NCBI RefSeq assembly: GCF_000987955.1
Contig: NZ_LAZU01000003.1
Span: 62,001-126,000, forward strand
DNA length: 64,000 nt
Direction: 5' to 3'
Source of the DNA: Paenibacillus sp. DMB20
GTDB taxonomy: Bacteria; Bacillota; Bacilli; Paenibacillales; Paenibacillaceae
Shown: piece by piece, positions 25,663 to 35,188 of the stretch
How the letters are laid out: every line of letters begins with the position of its first letter
Numbering within the stretch: position 1 is the stretch's first letter
Notes under the pieces: generated by a model
The model's database searches: none
The model's input: only the letters and a program-made list of their open reading frames with translations
Told to the model about the DNA's origin: nothing
Program-made: the position numbers and the translations under genes

Positions 25663-26919
25663 CTATGAAGCCTTATCATATGAAGTTGTAAGTTGATCAA
25701 TAGCGAGAGCAGTATACATAAGCAGGAACACGATAGTCGGATATCCGTACCTCGAAAAAGCTATAAACGGTATATAGATCACAGTAAAATACACGATCGT
25801 CAGCAGCACAGGCAACTGGCGTCGCCAGCTGCTTATTCTTCGAGAGAGCGCAATTCCCGCCACGCTTAATCCAATCAACAGCGCTTGAATAACATGCATA
25901 TCCACTAGACCTATTCCAAGTACAGGGCGCCAGTAATAGGACTCAAAGTAGAGCCCGATCAACTTGCCTATCGTATACCAGCACAAATAAATGAGCGGCT
26001 CATGAGTGAAGCCGTATTTCAAAATATCGATTCCTGCGGCCACTGCGCTAGAGTCAGAGCCGTGAAAGATCGTCTCGGGATCATATTGAGGATAGGCGTC
26101 AAAAAAGCCCGCAGGCGGCATCAGATTGTAAATACGAGTACCCAGCAGAAACGGGCTGCCACCGGATTCCGTAAACAGAATAAAGCGATCGAACGTGATC
26201 ATATTGCGTATCCACCATGGGGATAGCAGCATTATGTATGCTATACCCATGATACATGTGAATCGCAGCATCTCTTTCCAAGTGTACTTCTCCTTCCACC
26301 ATAGAATAAGCAGTACAGCCGGAAATAAAGAAGCATGCGGTTTAAAGTAAGCTGCTGCCGCGGTAAGTACTCCTATTAGCGCATACCAACCCCATCGCTT
26401 GGACTGTACGGCGGTTATGAATACACAGACCAACAGCAATAGGACGGTACGAAAGAACGTCTCAGAGAGAATAACGCCTGATGAGAAGTAGTCGGGGGGG
26501 TATAGTGCGCTCAGCACACATGCAATAAAGGCGATTCTCGAGTTAAACGCATACCGTGCGATAATGAAGATCAAATACAGAGAGCCTGCTTGAAGCAAGC
26601 ACTGGAACAGGCGAAAGGCTATAACTCCTCCGCCGTCCTGTCCGAAGATCGCCATGAATCCCGCTAAAATAACGGGAAAACCCGGCATGATGAATGCGGA
26701 TGGATGCGTTCCTGTATTATAGGCAAGCGTACCTTCGTTCAGCATTAACTTTGCTGTCTGAATATATTTCACGTCATCATTGTTAGGATTGCTCGGATCC
26801 CCCAAATAAAAGTAGTCTCCGTAGGATAGAACGATTGTCATGGACATCACCAATACGAAAGCCATAAGTCCATTCAAGATTCGTCTTTCTTTAGGATCCG
26901 TTATTACATATGAAAACAA
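25663..26919 (-). CDS. Membrane glycosyltransferase, GT39/ArnT-like
   Basis: 418 residues with about ten membrane helices. An acidic pair after TM1 (NPNNDDVKYIQTA) is the usual catalytic site of GT-C enzymes, followed by HPSAFIMPGFPVILAG. Such proteins move a sugar from a polyprenyl-phosphate carrier to an acceptor outside the cell. The start is a TTG at 26919 behind GAGAGAAGG. Downstream lies a decayed GT2 gene that may once have made its lipid-linked donor, so the pathway may no longer be complete. Acceptor unknown. Confidence 0.75.
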   Translation of the reverse strand: MFSYVITDPKERRILNGLMAFVLVMSMTIVLSYGDYFYLGDPSNPNNDDVKYIQTAKLMLNEGTLAYNTGTHPSAFIMPGFPVILAGFMAIFGQDGGGVIAFRLFQCLLQAGSLYLIFIIARYAFNSRIAFIACVLSALYPPDYFSSGVILSETFFRTVLLLLVCVFITAVQSKRWGWYALIGVLTAAAAYFKPHASLFPAVLLILWWKEKYTWKEMLRFTCIMGIAYIMLLSPWWIRNMITFDRFILFTESGGSPFLLGTRIYNLMPPAGFFDAYPQYDPETIFHGSDSSAVAAGIDILKYGFTHEPLIYLCWYTIGKLIGLYFESYYWRPVLGIGLVDMHVIQALLIGLSVAGIALSRRISSWRRQLPVLLTIVYFTVIYIPFIAFSRYGYPTIVFLLMYTALAIDQLTTSYDKAS

Positions 26920-27192
26920 GACAAGTACCTTCTCTCCCGTAGTATTTATCGTTCATTTTGAAGCTATGTACTTGATTCACTTCCTTCGTTAACAGTTGCG
27001 CACTCCACCAGAAACAGCAGTGGTTCTAACAATGGTTCGTTTCACCATAAAATGATCTCCTTTCGCAAGTCCTTATAAAGATGAGGGTATCATTTATTGA
27101 GAGAAGAGTCCCCCGTCTAAAGGTAAACCCGCGACAAGACTTTAGTCTAGGTAGACAGGATATAATCCTATTATTACCTGGAAGGAGGATAA

Positions 27193-27342
27193 GTGAAGAT
27201 GATCTATCGAAAATTAGGTGCCAGCGGCTTATCGGTAAGCGAGATTGCTTTCGGGAATTGGATTACCCACGGTGCCCAAGTGGATAATGATACGGCACTT
27301 GCCTGTGTTCGCGCTGCGCTGGACGCGGGGATTACGACCTAA
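27193..27342 (+). pseudogene. Aldo/keto reductase, N-terminal fragment
   Basis: 49 codons behind GAAGGAGGA: MIYRKLGASGLSVSEIAFGN then WITHGAQVDNDTALACVRAA and LDAGITT, the start of an AKR barrel, ending at TAA just where the catalytic Asp/Tyr region should follow. A TATAAT lies at 27161. About 280 residues are missing, so it is a truncated relic. Confidence 0.8.
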
Positions 27343-27496
27343 GTGATTTGATTGTTTCAGCACTAGTAAGATTATGGTAATTATAGTAATGTTGACATGA
27401 AGTGTGGGAAGAGTACTCCCCCTCCGACAAAACTTGGCTTTAAATCTCTATCCGGCAACGATGGAATAAAGAAAGGAGGTATGCATTCTATTGCCC

Positions 27497-27568
27497 ATGA
27501 CAAAAGCTGCCCGCTATGATTATGGCGGCGATCAGTGTAAAAAGTTCGAAGAGAGGTGCATGATGTAG
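27497..27568 (+). pseudogene. Short relic, possibly quinone oxidoreductase start
   Basis: After AAAGGAGG (27471-27478), a 23-codon frame reads MTKAARYDYGGDQ and then diverges. The opening resembles the N-terminus of zinc-type quinone oxidoreductases. The rest of 26920-27666 holds the fragment at 27193 and otherwise no gene, so this stretch is a small graveyard of truncated oxidoreductases. Confidence 0.35.
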
Positions 27569-27666
27569 AGGGAAAATGATATGGCCTATGAAGCCTTACC
27601 ACTTTATGTTCGGTACCGTTGTATGGGCTGTCCAAAGATATTATTTATTATTATGGAGGTATCCGT

Positions 27667-28659
27667 ATGTCTGAAATTAAAGCGCCCAGTCTTATGAAAA
27701 GGCAACTAAAAATATTCACGTCTTTAACTCTCGCACTTCTTATTTTGGGAATGTCCGGTTTGCCCGTATTTGCGGCAACTCCTGAAAAAACGGTAAACGC
27801 TTCTGCGACACTCGCCTACAATCTTAAAGGACTTACTCACAACGTGGCTGTTCAGAAAGCTTATATCGCGGATAAGTATCTTTACGTAACTCAGCGGTCT
27901 AAAGGAACATGCTATCTATCAAGATTGCTCATAAACGGAAATGACGCTACGTACGTTGATGAAATGACCGTCACCAACACAGGTCATTGCCAAACCCTGG
28001 ATATGTATACTTACAATGGCTCAAATTACTTTTACTTTAGTTCAAAAGCAGATCCTTCAACAGATTATTACTGGTCGCTCCAGGTGGCAAGACTTCAATA
28101 TTCGCCCGGCAAGACTGTGGATTACGCGGATCTTCGCCGGTTCACCTATATGAATTACGCCAATAAGACCGGTGCAAGATTAGGCGAGACATACCGTGTT
28201 GATGGCGGCGGCAACAGTACCCATACTGTTTTCCGCGTACAAACGAAAGAAGGAACCGTAACTTGGTCCATTTATGACACGGTAGCGCTCAACAAGCTTC
28301 TTGACGGCAATGAACAAGTACGAATGGACAGTGCGGCAGCGGTAAGCGCCTGCGTTACAAGCTTTACGCAGTCGGGAAGTGCTATAGTCAGACCGAACGG
28401 ATCTTTCCAGGGCGCCGACATGCTCGGCAAAACGGAAATATATACGTCAGGCGGCGCGGAAGGTGAAACTCCGCAGATTGCCATGATGTCAGAAACAGGA
28501 GCATACAGAACCCTTGTGAAAATTACAAATGTGGGCAACCATGAAATCGAGGGAGTACAGACCAAGAACGGTAACGTTTATTTTACGATCGTTACAGATC
28601 CCGTAAATAAAAAAAATACGCAGAAAGTTTACTACATTCCTGATAGCGTATTTAAATAA
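27667..28659 (+). CDS. Secreted helveticin J-like protein
   Basis: 330 residues. A Sec signal peptide (KRQLKIFTSLTLALLILGMS, cleaved near VFAA) precedes a domain that matches my recollection of the helveticin J class III bacteriocins of lactobacilli: YNLKGLTHNVAVQKAYIADK, YVTQRSKGTCYLSRLLINGN, STDYYWSLQVARLQYSPGK, RRFTYMNYANKTG, TYRVDGGGNSTHTVFRVQTK, YTSGGAEGETPQIAMMS and ITNVGNHEIEGVQTKNGNV. The ATG at 27667 is seven bases after GGAGGT; an upstream ATG at 27619 has no site and would hide the signal. The gene stands alone with its own terminator, and no obvious immunity gene is adjacent. Bactericidal activity is inference. Confidence 0.8.
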   Translation: MSEIKAPSLMKRQLKIFTSLTLALLILGMSGLPVFAATPEKTVNASATLAYNLKGLTHNVAVQKAYIADKYLYVTQRSKGTCYLSRLLINGNDATYVDEMTVTNTGHCQTLDMYTYNGSNYFYFSSKADPSTDYYWSLQVARLQYSPGKTVDYADLRRFTYMNYANKTGARLGETYRVDGGGNSTHTVFRVQTKEGTVTWSIYDTVALNKLLDGNEQVRMDSAAAVSACVTSFTQSGSAIVRPNGSFQGADMLGKTEIYTSGGAEGETPQIAMMSETGAYRTLVKITNVGNHEIEGVQTKNGNVYFTIVTDPVNKKNTQKVYYIPDSVFK

Positions 28660-28720
28660 CCGCCAAACTAGCGACAATCAAGCTCGGCGTAGTTCTCGGA
28701 GGACAGAACATGCATGCATG

Positions 28721-28747
28721 AAAAGTCGCCAAATTGGCGGCTTTTTG
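28721..28747. terminator. Rho-independent terminator
   Basis: AAGTCGCC (28723-28730), loop AAATT, GGCGGCTT (28736-28743) and a T-run. Closes the helveticin-like gene. Confidence 0.8.
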
Positions 28748-28837
28748 TATTATCGGTAATCCGGCTTAACAATTACCGGAATTCAGTCGATATATTATAT
28801 AAGCTAGATAGGAATTATTCGACATGGGAGGGTTAAT

Positions 28838-30291
28838 ATGGATTACTCAATGTTAGGAAAACAATTTATAGGTGGGGAATGGAGAGAGGGCAAGAGCGGT
28901 AAAACGCTGTCTGACATCAATCCATATAATGATGAGGTTATCACCGCTTTTCAAATCGCGAGCGTTGCAGACATTGACGATGCTTATCAGGCTGCCTATA
29001 AAGCCAAGCTGGAGTGGGACAAGGTTAACCCTTACCATAAACGCGACATCCTGGAGAAAGCTGTTACATATATAGAAGCGAATGAGGAAGAGATAACGTC
29101 CATTATTGTTCGGGAACTGGGTGGAACGCGCCTGAAGGCAGCATTCGAGATCGGTCTTGTGAAAAATATGATTAAGGAAGCGGCTACGTTCCCGCTTCGA
29201 ATGGAAGGTAAGATCCTGCCTTCTACAGAGGATGGCAAGGAGAACCGGCTGTATCGGACCCCCGTCGGCGTGGTTGGGGTTATCAGTCCGTTTAACTTCC
29301 CTTTCTTCTTGTCCATGAAATCGGTTGCTCCAGCGCTGGGTGCCGGCAACGGCGTAGTGCTGAAGCCGCATGAGGATTCGCCGATTACGGGCGGAACGCT
29401 GATCGGCAAGATTTTCGAAGAAGCGGGCATACCGAAGGGCCTGTTGAATGTTGTGGTGACGGATATCAAGGAGATTGGCGATGCGTTCGTCGAGCATCCG
29501 ATTCCGAGAATCATTTCCTTCACGGGTTCCACTAAGGTCGGAAGCCATATCGGCCAACTGGCCGTCAAAAACTTCAAAAAGCCGCTGTTGGAGCTCGGCG
29601 GTAACAGCGCGTTCATTATTCTGGAGGATGCGGATATCGACTATGCGGTACAAGCGGCGACATTCAGCAGATTCACGCATCAAGGCCAGATCTGTATGTC
29701 GGCCAACCGGATTCTTGTGCAGAAGTCCATTTATCAGGAGTTTACAGATAAATACAAAGAGAAGGTCTCGACGCTTACAACAGGCGATCCGAGTGATCCT
29801 CAGACCATCATTGGACCCGTCATCAACAACCGTCAAGCAGAGACACTGCAGAATCTGATTGCAAAAGGCATTGAGCAGGGCGCTGTTCCCCTAGTACAAG
29901 GTAAGATTACCGGTAGAATGGTAGAGCCTACAGTCCTCGTCAATGTCAAACCGGATATGGTTGTAGCTCAAGAGGAGTTGTTCGGTCCGGTTGTATGCAT
30001 CATGCCGTTCGAAACGGAAGAGGAAGCCATTGAAATTGCCAACGATACGCGTTTTGGGCTTAGCGGGGCCATTCACACCTCCAATCTTGAGCGCGGTGTA
30101 GAAATAGCGAAGAAGGTTCATACTGGCATGATCCATGTGAACGATATCACCATTAACGACGAGCCGATTGTAGCTTTTGGCGGAGAGAAGCAGTCCGGCT
30201 TGGGCCGTCTGAATGGGGAATGGAGCTGGATGAATTTACGACGATGAAGTGGATTTCGGTTAATTACGGACAAAGGAAATTCCCGTACTAA
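28838..30291 (+). CDS. yfmT: YfmT-like aromatic aldehyde dehydrogenase, frameshift near the end
   Basis: An NAD(P)-dependent aldehyde dehydrogenase. [20 protein letters not shown] and [12 protein letters not shown] form the nucleotide site, [10 protein letters not shown] holds the catalytic Glu, [12 protein letters not shown] the nucleophile Cys, and [13 protein letters not shown] the usual C-terminal motif. The reading ends early at 30247 (WSWMNLRR), but one base earlier in frame at about 30224-30228 the family's true ending appears, [20 protein letters not shown] plus Y, stopping at 30289-30291. One missing base restores a protein of about 484 residues, the size of B. subtilis vanillin dehydrogenase YfmT. 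It is followed by its usual neighbour YfmS. Confidence 0.85.
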
Positions 30292-30308
30292 GGGCTGGGG
30301 GAGAAAGC

Positions 30309-31178
30309 ATGAATAACGTGACTGAAGAGCAAACACAGCATGAGCTGATCAGAGCTTTTGTAAGGGTAGCTCCACTGCTGAAAAATCTCACTCATGATGA
30401 CATCACCATTGGTATCTATGACACGGAAAAGCTGATCATCAACATTCCGGGCAACACCTTCTCGCTCAATGTCAGCCCGGGCGACCCTCTAATGGAGGGG
30501 GATATTGTGACCAATGCGATTCGAAATAATACAACTTTATCGGCGGTCGTTCCGAAAGAGCTGTTTGGTTTTCCGCTTGCTGCACGCGCGATCCCGCTGC
30601 ATGACGAGCAGGGCAGGGTTATCGGCGGTGTAGGCATGGGTACAAGCCTTGAGAAAGCGAATAAGCTTTTTGAGATGGCCGAAAGTTTTTCCGCTATTGT
30701 CGAACAGACGACTGCGTCCATTGGAGAAATCAGCCAATCCGTTTCTCATCTTACCGACCGTGTGAACGACGTAACCAACGAAATGAAAGACGTAAGCTCC
30801 AGCGCTCAGCAGATCGGCAAGATTTCCGCGGTTGTTAAGGAGATTTCGGATCAGAGTAACATGTTAGGGCTTAATGCTGCCATTGAAGCAGCAAGAGCAG
30901 GAGAAGTGGGGAGAGGCTTTTCCGTCGTAGCCGATGAAATTCGGAAGCTGGCGACGAGCTCTAAAGAAAATGTGGACCAGATCAATGGCATCACCAAAAA
31001 TATTCAGGAACTTTTGCTCCGGTTAAATCATGCTTTTTCCGATATTTATACGCTAACCGATACCCAGTCAGGGGCCATTCAGGAATTCTCCGCAACGATC
31101 CAGGAGATAAGCATAAAAGCAGAGGAATTAGCGCAGGTTGCTGAAGAAACGTTGTTTTCAAAAGAAAACAATCAATAA
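30309..31178 (+). CDS. yfmS: YfmS-like soluble chemoreceptor
   Basis: 289 residues without membrane helices. An N-terminal sensor of about 120 residues ([20 protein letters not shown], then [16 protein letters not shown]) is followed by a short MCP signalling helix pair whose hairpin tip reads [20 protein letters not shown] and VADEIRKLA, the CheA/CheW contact. GGGGGAGAAAGC precedes the ATG, 17 bases after the dehydrogenase end. The pair yfmT-yfmS suggests a cytoplasmic receptor linked to aromatic aldehyde metabolism; that link is inference. Confidence 0.88.
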   Translation: MNNVTEEQTQHELIRAFVRVAPLLKNLTHDDITIGIYDTEKLIINIPGNTFSLNVSPGDPLMEGDIVTNAIRNNTTLSAVVPKELFGFPLAARAIPLHDEQGRVIGGVGMGTSLEKANKLFEMAESFSAIVEQTTASIGEISQSVSHLTDRVNDVTNEMKDVSSSAQQIGKISAVVKEISDQSNMLGLNAAIEAARAGEVGRGFSVVADEIRKLATSSKENVDQINGITKNIQELLLRLNHAFSDIYTLTDTQSGAIQEFSATIQEISIKAEELAQVAEETLFSKENNQ

Positions 31179-31207
31179 GAGGCTTGTATGCCGCTCAAAA
31201 GACAGGG

Positions 31208-31245
31208 AAGAAGAAATACGGTTATCATGTATTTCTTCTTTTTAT
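31208..31245 (+). terminator. Rho-independent terminator
   Basis: AGAAGAAATAC (31209-31219) pairs with GTATTTCTTCT (31229-31239) and runs into TTTTAT. The next 100 bases include a Lys-rich frame (EHPKSEKQKRKPVKKSAKQT) that may be the tail of a lost gene. Confidence 0.75.
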
Positions 31246-31385
31246 TTGTGGCTTTTTTCCAGTTGAGCATCCGAAGAGCGAGAAACAAAAACGCAAACCT
31301 GTCAAGAAGAGTGCTAAGCAGACTTGAGCCATTTCGTTCTGTTACAATAGGGGATAGTGAATGAAATAAAACCTTTATAGAAACG

Positions 31386-32048
31386 ATGTTGATGATGAAA
31401 ATTGAACTAGGACAACAACAAATCGAATTTCATGTGGAATACGGCCCACGCAAAAAGCTCTCAATCCATATCGACCCTTCGGGACTGATTACGGTAAAGG
31501 CGCCGAATCATACAGGTGCTGATGTGGTACTGAGCGCAGTGAGGCAGCATGGGAGCAAGATTTTGAAGCAATTGCAGGCGATTGAGGCAGCTCGCACGGC
31601 TCCGAAGGTCAGAGAATACGATGAGGAAGGCAAGTTTCTTCATCTTGGCCAATATTATTCGCTGCATGAGTTAATCGAGACGAATGGGCGAACGGAAGAA
31701 GAGCTTCAACGCGATCTGAAGAAGTTCTACTTCGCAAGCTGCAAGAAGGTGATCGGGGAACGTATCAAAATCTATCAGAAGCAGCTGAAGGTCACACCGA
31801 AATCCTTCATCATCGAGGAGTCCCGAACGAAGTGGGGCAGCTGCAGCTCGGCTAAACACCTCACCTTCAATTACCGTCTCGCGATGGCGCCCATCGAGGT
31901 CATTGACTATGTGGTCATTCATGAGCTCTGTCATCTCTTGCACATGAATCATGATCGATCCTTCTGGCGGCGCGTTGGAAGCGTGATGCCGGATTACAAA
32001 GCGAAGGAAGCGTTTCTCGCGAGGTATGGACAAGCCATGACGTTGTAA
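31386..32048 (+). CDS. YgjP-like metallopeptidase (M48-type, DUF45)
   Basis: 220 residues. The YgjP/WLM signature is RTKWGSCSSAKHLTFNYRLA, then VVIHELCHLLHMNHDRSFW, where HELCH provides two zinc ligands and the glutamate and the later His the third ligand. Cytoplasmic by sequence. The substrate is unknown; relatives include a putative partner of type I restriction systems and a family implicated in protein quality control. The ATG at 31386 is chosen by length; another two codons downstream is also possible. The gene for DUF1801 follows by 34 bases and may be cotranscribed. Confidence 0.85.
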   Translation: MLMMKIELGQQQIEFHVEYGPRKKLSIHIDPSGLITVKAPNHTGADVVLSAVRQHGSKILKQLQAIEAARTAPKVREYDEEGKFLHLGQYYSLHELIETNGRTEEELQRDLKKFYFASCKKVIGERIKIYQKQLKVTPKSFIIEESRTKWGSCSSAKHLTFNYRLAMAPIEVIDYVVIHELCHLLHMNHDRSFWRRVGSVMPDYKAKEAFLARYGQAMTL

Positions 32049-32082
32049 TGCTTTAGAGAACGTTGAGAAGAGGAGGCGTACC

Positions 32083-32472
32083 ATGGACGGGAATAAAACG
32101 GGATATGAATCGATCGATCATTATATTTCAACCTTTCCACCGGACATTCAGGAAACACTAGCGTCGATCCGACAGGTCATCCGTGAGGCTGCACCTGAAG
32201 CGACGGAGAAGATCAGCTATCAAATGCCGACGTTCGCGCAGCATGGCAATGTAGTGCATTTTGCAGCGTTCAAGCATCATATCGGCTTCTACCCGACGCC
32301 TAGCGGGATTGTGGAGTTCAAGCAAGAATTGGCTCCCTATATTGCAGGCAAAGGAACGATACAATTTCCGTTAGACAAGCCTATACCCCACAAATTGATA
32401 ACCAAGATTGTAAAGTTTAGAGTGGCTGAGAATATCGCCAAAGCGGAACGAAAATCTCCAAAGAAGAAATAA
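32083..32472 (+). CDS. DUF1801 (YdhG-like) protein
   Basis: 129 residues with the family pattern IDHYISTFPPDIQETLASIR, APEATEKISYQMPTF, VHFAAFKHHIGFYPTPSG and GTIQFPLDKPIP. DUF1801 proteins have a frataxin-like or YdhG fold, and some are described as iron chaperones for growth under iron limitation; function in this organism is unknown. AGAGGAGG precedes the ATG. It ends with a Lys-rich tail. Confidence 0.88.
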   Translation: MDGNKTGYESIDHYISTFPPDIQETLASIRQVIREAAPEATEKISYQMPTFAQHGNVVHFAAFKHHIGFYPTPSGIVEFKQELAPYIAGKGTIQFPLDKPIPHKLITKIVKFRVAENIAKAERKSPKKK

Positions 32473-32562
32473 TGCAAAATAAATCCATTGTCAAAGCGTA
32501 CAAGGGATTAAAGGCGTTGAAGGTCATGAACTACCTAACTAGCAATGCGAATGTGAGAGCGA

Positions 32563-32604
32563 GAAAGCCGCTCTATACAGCAATGAGCGTATAGGCGGCT
32601 TTCA
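32563..32604. terminator. Terminator hairpin
   Basis: GAAAGCCGCTCTATAC (32563-32578) pairs with GTATAGGCGGCTTTC (32589-32603), one bulge. It lies between the converging DUF1801 and YitT genes. Confidence 0.65.
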
Positions 32605-32734
32605 TATTGATATATGAGTTGTTGGAGGACAAGAAACTAACATTGTTAGCCGAAAAAGTATTGCCTAAACCATGATCCGGCAGCCTTCGTCGTTCGAGTT
32701 AGATGTATGTTCAGCTTCACGAACCTGCGGCAAA

Positions 32735-33606
32735 TTAAAGCTTCGGTCTCGCAAAACGTCCGACGATTTCCGTGGACTGCACCACATTCATAAAAGCGTC
32801 AGGGTCGGTTTGGACTACCGTTTTTCGGACCGCGGCCAGTTCATAACGGGTGGTTACCGTCATAAGCGTGTAGTTTTTTTGCTCGCTGTAACCGCCCTCC
32901 GTATGGATGCATGTTATTCCATGGTGCAGCTTGCGCAGCTGGCAGAGCATCTGATCTTTTTGCTTAGTTATGATGAAGCAGGTGACCTTGATATGCCCGA
33001 CATGAATCATGTCGACCACTTTTCCCTTTACAAAGGTAGACAGCATGGAGTAAAGCGCAAGGTCCCAGCTCCGGAAAAAGCCAAGTGCCAAAATCACGAT
33101 ACCGTTCAAGAGAAACAGGATGTTTCCCATCGGAACGTCCCGTTTGCGCGTTACGATGGAGCCGAGGATATCGAATCCGCCGGTAGAGCCGCCGACCCGC
33201 AGCGAATAGCCGATGCCCGCCGCCGAGATGATGCCGCCGAATACAGCTGCCAGGATGGGGTCTTTAGTAACCTTGATGACTGGAATCAAAGCCATAAACC
33301 AGGTGGCGCTGACGACCGAGACGCAGCTAAGGACGATATATCTCCGTCCGACCGCCTTCCATCCCCAGAAGATGAGCGGGACATTCAGCAAAAAATAAAC
33401 GACGGAAATATTCCACCCGGTTATATAACCAATAATGGAAGCAACCCCGCAACCCCGCCGGATAAAAGCTGATGGGGAATCAGGAACAAATTGAGACCAG
33501 CCGCCACTAGCAGGGAAGAGATGAGAATAATGCCAACTTCCTGCAATGGTTTAAGCGAAGCTTTGATCGGATTACTGATGAACGGTAAGGATTGATTTTG
33601 ACTCAT
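32735..33606 (-). pseudogene. YitT-family membrane protein, single frameshift
   Basis: Two frames together make a YitT/DUF161-DUF2179 protein. The N-terminal part (33606 down to about 33448) reads VGIILISSLLVAAGLNLFLI then PHQLLSGGVAG, and the rest (down to 32735) carries on as ASIIGYITGWNISVVYFLLN, VPLIFWGWKAVGRRY, GGSTGGFDILGSIVTRK and a C-terminal DUF2179 domain. The shift falls in the C-run at 33445-33448; one more base there restores a protein of about 290 residues. Five or six membrane helices and a cytoplasmic ligand-like domain are family features; function unknown. Confidence 0.8.
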
Positions 33607-33739
33607 GATCCGGCCTTCTTTTCTCACTTTTTTGGTTATAAATAAATGTTATCGGTATAAATTATCTTTTTTATCGGTACGCCGGACTATGACAAATATT
33701 ATAGCTGTAGAAATGAATGAAAAAGGCAGAATCAGGCTA

Positions 33740-34981
33740 TATATGGACGCAACTGAAAGACTAGTTTACGTCCGTTATTTCTATGCAGGTTTTCCGAAAG
33801 GAATAGGATTTTCATTCGTAATTATCAGCTTAGTGATTATAGAAGCATTGAGCACATATGCTCAAAAGGCCGAATGGGTTGTTATCCCATCGGCCACACG
33901 AAATTCCGTTTCGGAGTACGTTAGAAGGCGAAGACTGACTCATGCGGCGTACGATTTGTTTCACTCTAACCTCAGAATCGTGGATATCGCCATCAAATAT
34001 CGGTTTGAATCTAAGGAAGCCTTCACTCGATCCTTTAAACAGATGTTCTCTATCACGCCGGGAAAATTCCGCAAACAAACGGATATGAAAGATACGCTGT
34101 TCCGAACGATGGAGAAGAAGGCTTTGGATGAAGCCGGGTTGAAGCATTTGCACTTAGGGCCATACCCGTTGGAACTGGCCAGAGACGCAGAACCTTTGGA
34201 AGAAAGGTTTCCCCTGGTCTTAATCTCTCACGGTACCGGCAGTTCGCCGTTTGTGTACCGGACGCTGGCCCGGCACTTGGCCCGCAACGGCTTTATCGTC
34301 GGTATGCCTGAGCATCCGTACAATAACCGAAACGACAACAGCTTGGAAAATACGATAAAGAACCTCATCTACAGACCCAGACACATTCGGATGACTGCCG
34401 ACTGGATTTTTGAAAATGAGATGTTTAAGGGCAAATTAAAACCCAATGCCGTTTCGATCATCGGGCATTCCATGGGCGGTTACACAGCACTGGCAGCGGC
34501 TAGCGGCGTGCCCACTTCGTTTCCGCACGAGGCTCCGGACGGAAAACCGCAACCCATAAAGGTTGCATCGGAGCCTCGAATCCAGTCTCTGGTCCTACTG
34601 GCGCCGGCGTCGGTCTGGTTTCGTGCTGAAGGGGCATTGAATGCAGTTACAATTCCCATTCTGATGCTGGATGCAGAGAAAGATCCGTATACGCCTCCTA
34701 TTCACGCACAGATTATATTGGAGGGCGTTGCCGATCGGAAGAAAGTTCAACATAAAACGATAGAAAACGCCGGGCACTTTTCCTTTTTGAGTCCTTTTCC
34801 GGAACCGATGAAAGCCCCTTCATTTCTCCCTTCCCAAGATCCTCCCGGCTTTGATCGCGAGAGTTTTCATGAAAAGCTTCAGTCGGACGTCTTGGATTTT
34901 CTGCTTATCCAACATCAGGGGGTTAAGCATAAGAAGTCGCCAATTGGCGGCTTTTTTTGTTTTAACGATATAAGTTCTTGA
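33740..34981 (+). CDS. Chimeric frame: degenerate AraC HTH joined to alpha/beta hydrolase
   Basis: The open frame can start anywhere from 33605; the ATG at about 33743 (MDATERLVYVRYFYAG) is the first where AraC-like text begins. The first HTH is degraded, the second is good (YVRRRRLTHAAYDLFHSNLR, IVDIAIKYRFESKEAFTRSF, MFSITPGKFRK). After residue 180 or so the frame becomes an alpha/beta hydrolase of the PAF-acetylhydrolase/chlorophyllase type: LVLISHGTGSSPFVYRTLAR, VSIIGHSMGGYTAL (nucleophile), MLDAEKDPYTPP (acid), NAGHFSF (His). The hydrolase N-terminus is short. The last 20 codons translate the terminator at 34934, so the natural stop is probably missed by one base in the GGGGG at 34918-34922. 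It may be a deletion fusion rather than a native two-domain protein. Confidence 0.55.
   Translation, partial: YMDATERLVYVRYFYAGFPKGIGFSFVIISLVIIEALSTYAQKAEWVVIPSATRNSVSEYVRRRRLTHAAYDLFHSNLRIVDIAIKYRFESKEAFTRSFKQMFSITPGKFRKQTDMKDTLFRTMEKKALDEAGLKHLHLGPYPLELARDAEPLEERFPLVLISHGTGSSPFVYRTLARHLARNGFIVGMPEHPYNNRNDNSLENTIKNLIYRPRHIRMTADWIFENEMFKGKLKPNAVSIIGHSMGGYTALAAASGVPTSFPHEAPDGKPQPIKVASEPRIQSLVLLAPASVWFRAEGALNAVTIPILMLDAEKDPYTPPIHAQIILEGVADRKKVQHKTIENAGHFSFLSPFPEPMKAPSFLPSQDPPGFDRESFHEKLQSDVLDFLLIQHQGVKHKKSPIGGFFCFNDISS
34932..34959 (+). terminator. Rho-independent terminator inside the reading frame
   Basis: AAGTCGCC-AATT-GGCGGCTT followed by TTTTTTT. It lies within the last codons of the chimeric frame, a sign that the true stop codon should be upstream. 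Confidence 0.8.
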
Positions 34982-35054
34982 CCAGAGCTGAGGACAGACA
35001 AGAACTTGTATCCTTAGCCGATTAGATGATTGGCGTACCGGAGTGCAGGCAGAT

Positions 35055-35109
35055 TTAAGGAATGGTTAAGGTATGGATAAAGATCGGATAAGGATTGGAT
35101 TAGTATGAT
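35055..35109 (+). promoter_or_regulatory. Five tandem 11-base repeats overlapping a promoter
   Basis: Units at 35055 (TTAAGGAATGG), 35066 (TTAAGGTATGG), 35077 (ATAAAGATCGG), 35088 (ATAAGGATTGG) and 35099 (ATTAGTATGAT) follow without gaps. The last contains a -10-like TATGAT (35104-35109) and no -35 is needed if an activator binds. Direct repeats at 11-base pitch are the usual target of OmpR/PhoB-type dimers, so the regulator at 37206 is the likely ligand. Confidence 0.7.
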
Positions 35110-35188
35110 GAAACTAAGGCCGTAACCGGATATGCAAATCCGTGTGATGTACGGCAGGCATGATATAAATTACGGAAGGAGCATCAGA

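Noticed and set aside
27131..27166. MerR-type promoter before the aldo/keto reductase fragment
   Set aside because: AGACTTTAGTCT is a dyad and TATAAT is good, but no -35 at 19-base spacing could be placed, and the gene is dead.
25300..28800. Integrated mobile element around the truncated genes
   Set aside because: No transposase, terminal inverted repeats, target duplication, integrase or tRNA was found; the relics look like separate decayed genes.
28853..29836. A 327-codon minus-strand frame over the aldehyde dehydrogenase
   Set aside because: The dehydrogenase motifs on the plus strand are unmistakable; the opposite frame shows no family pattern or ribosome site.
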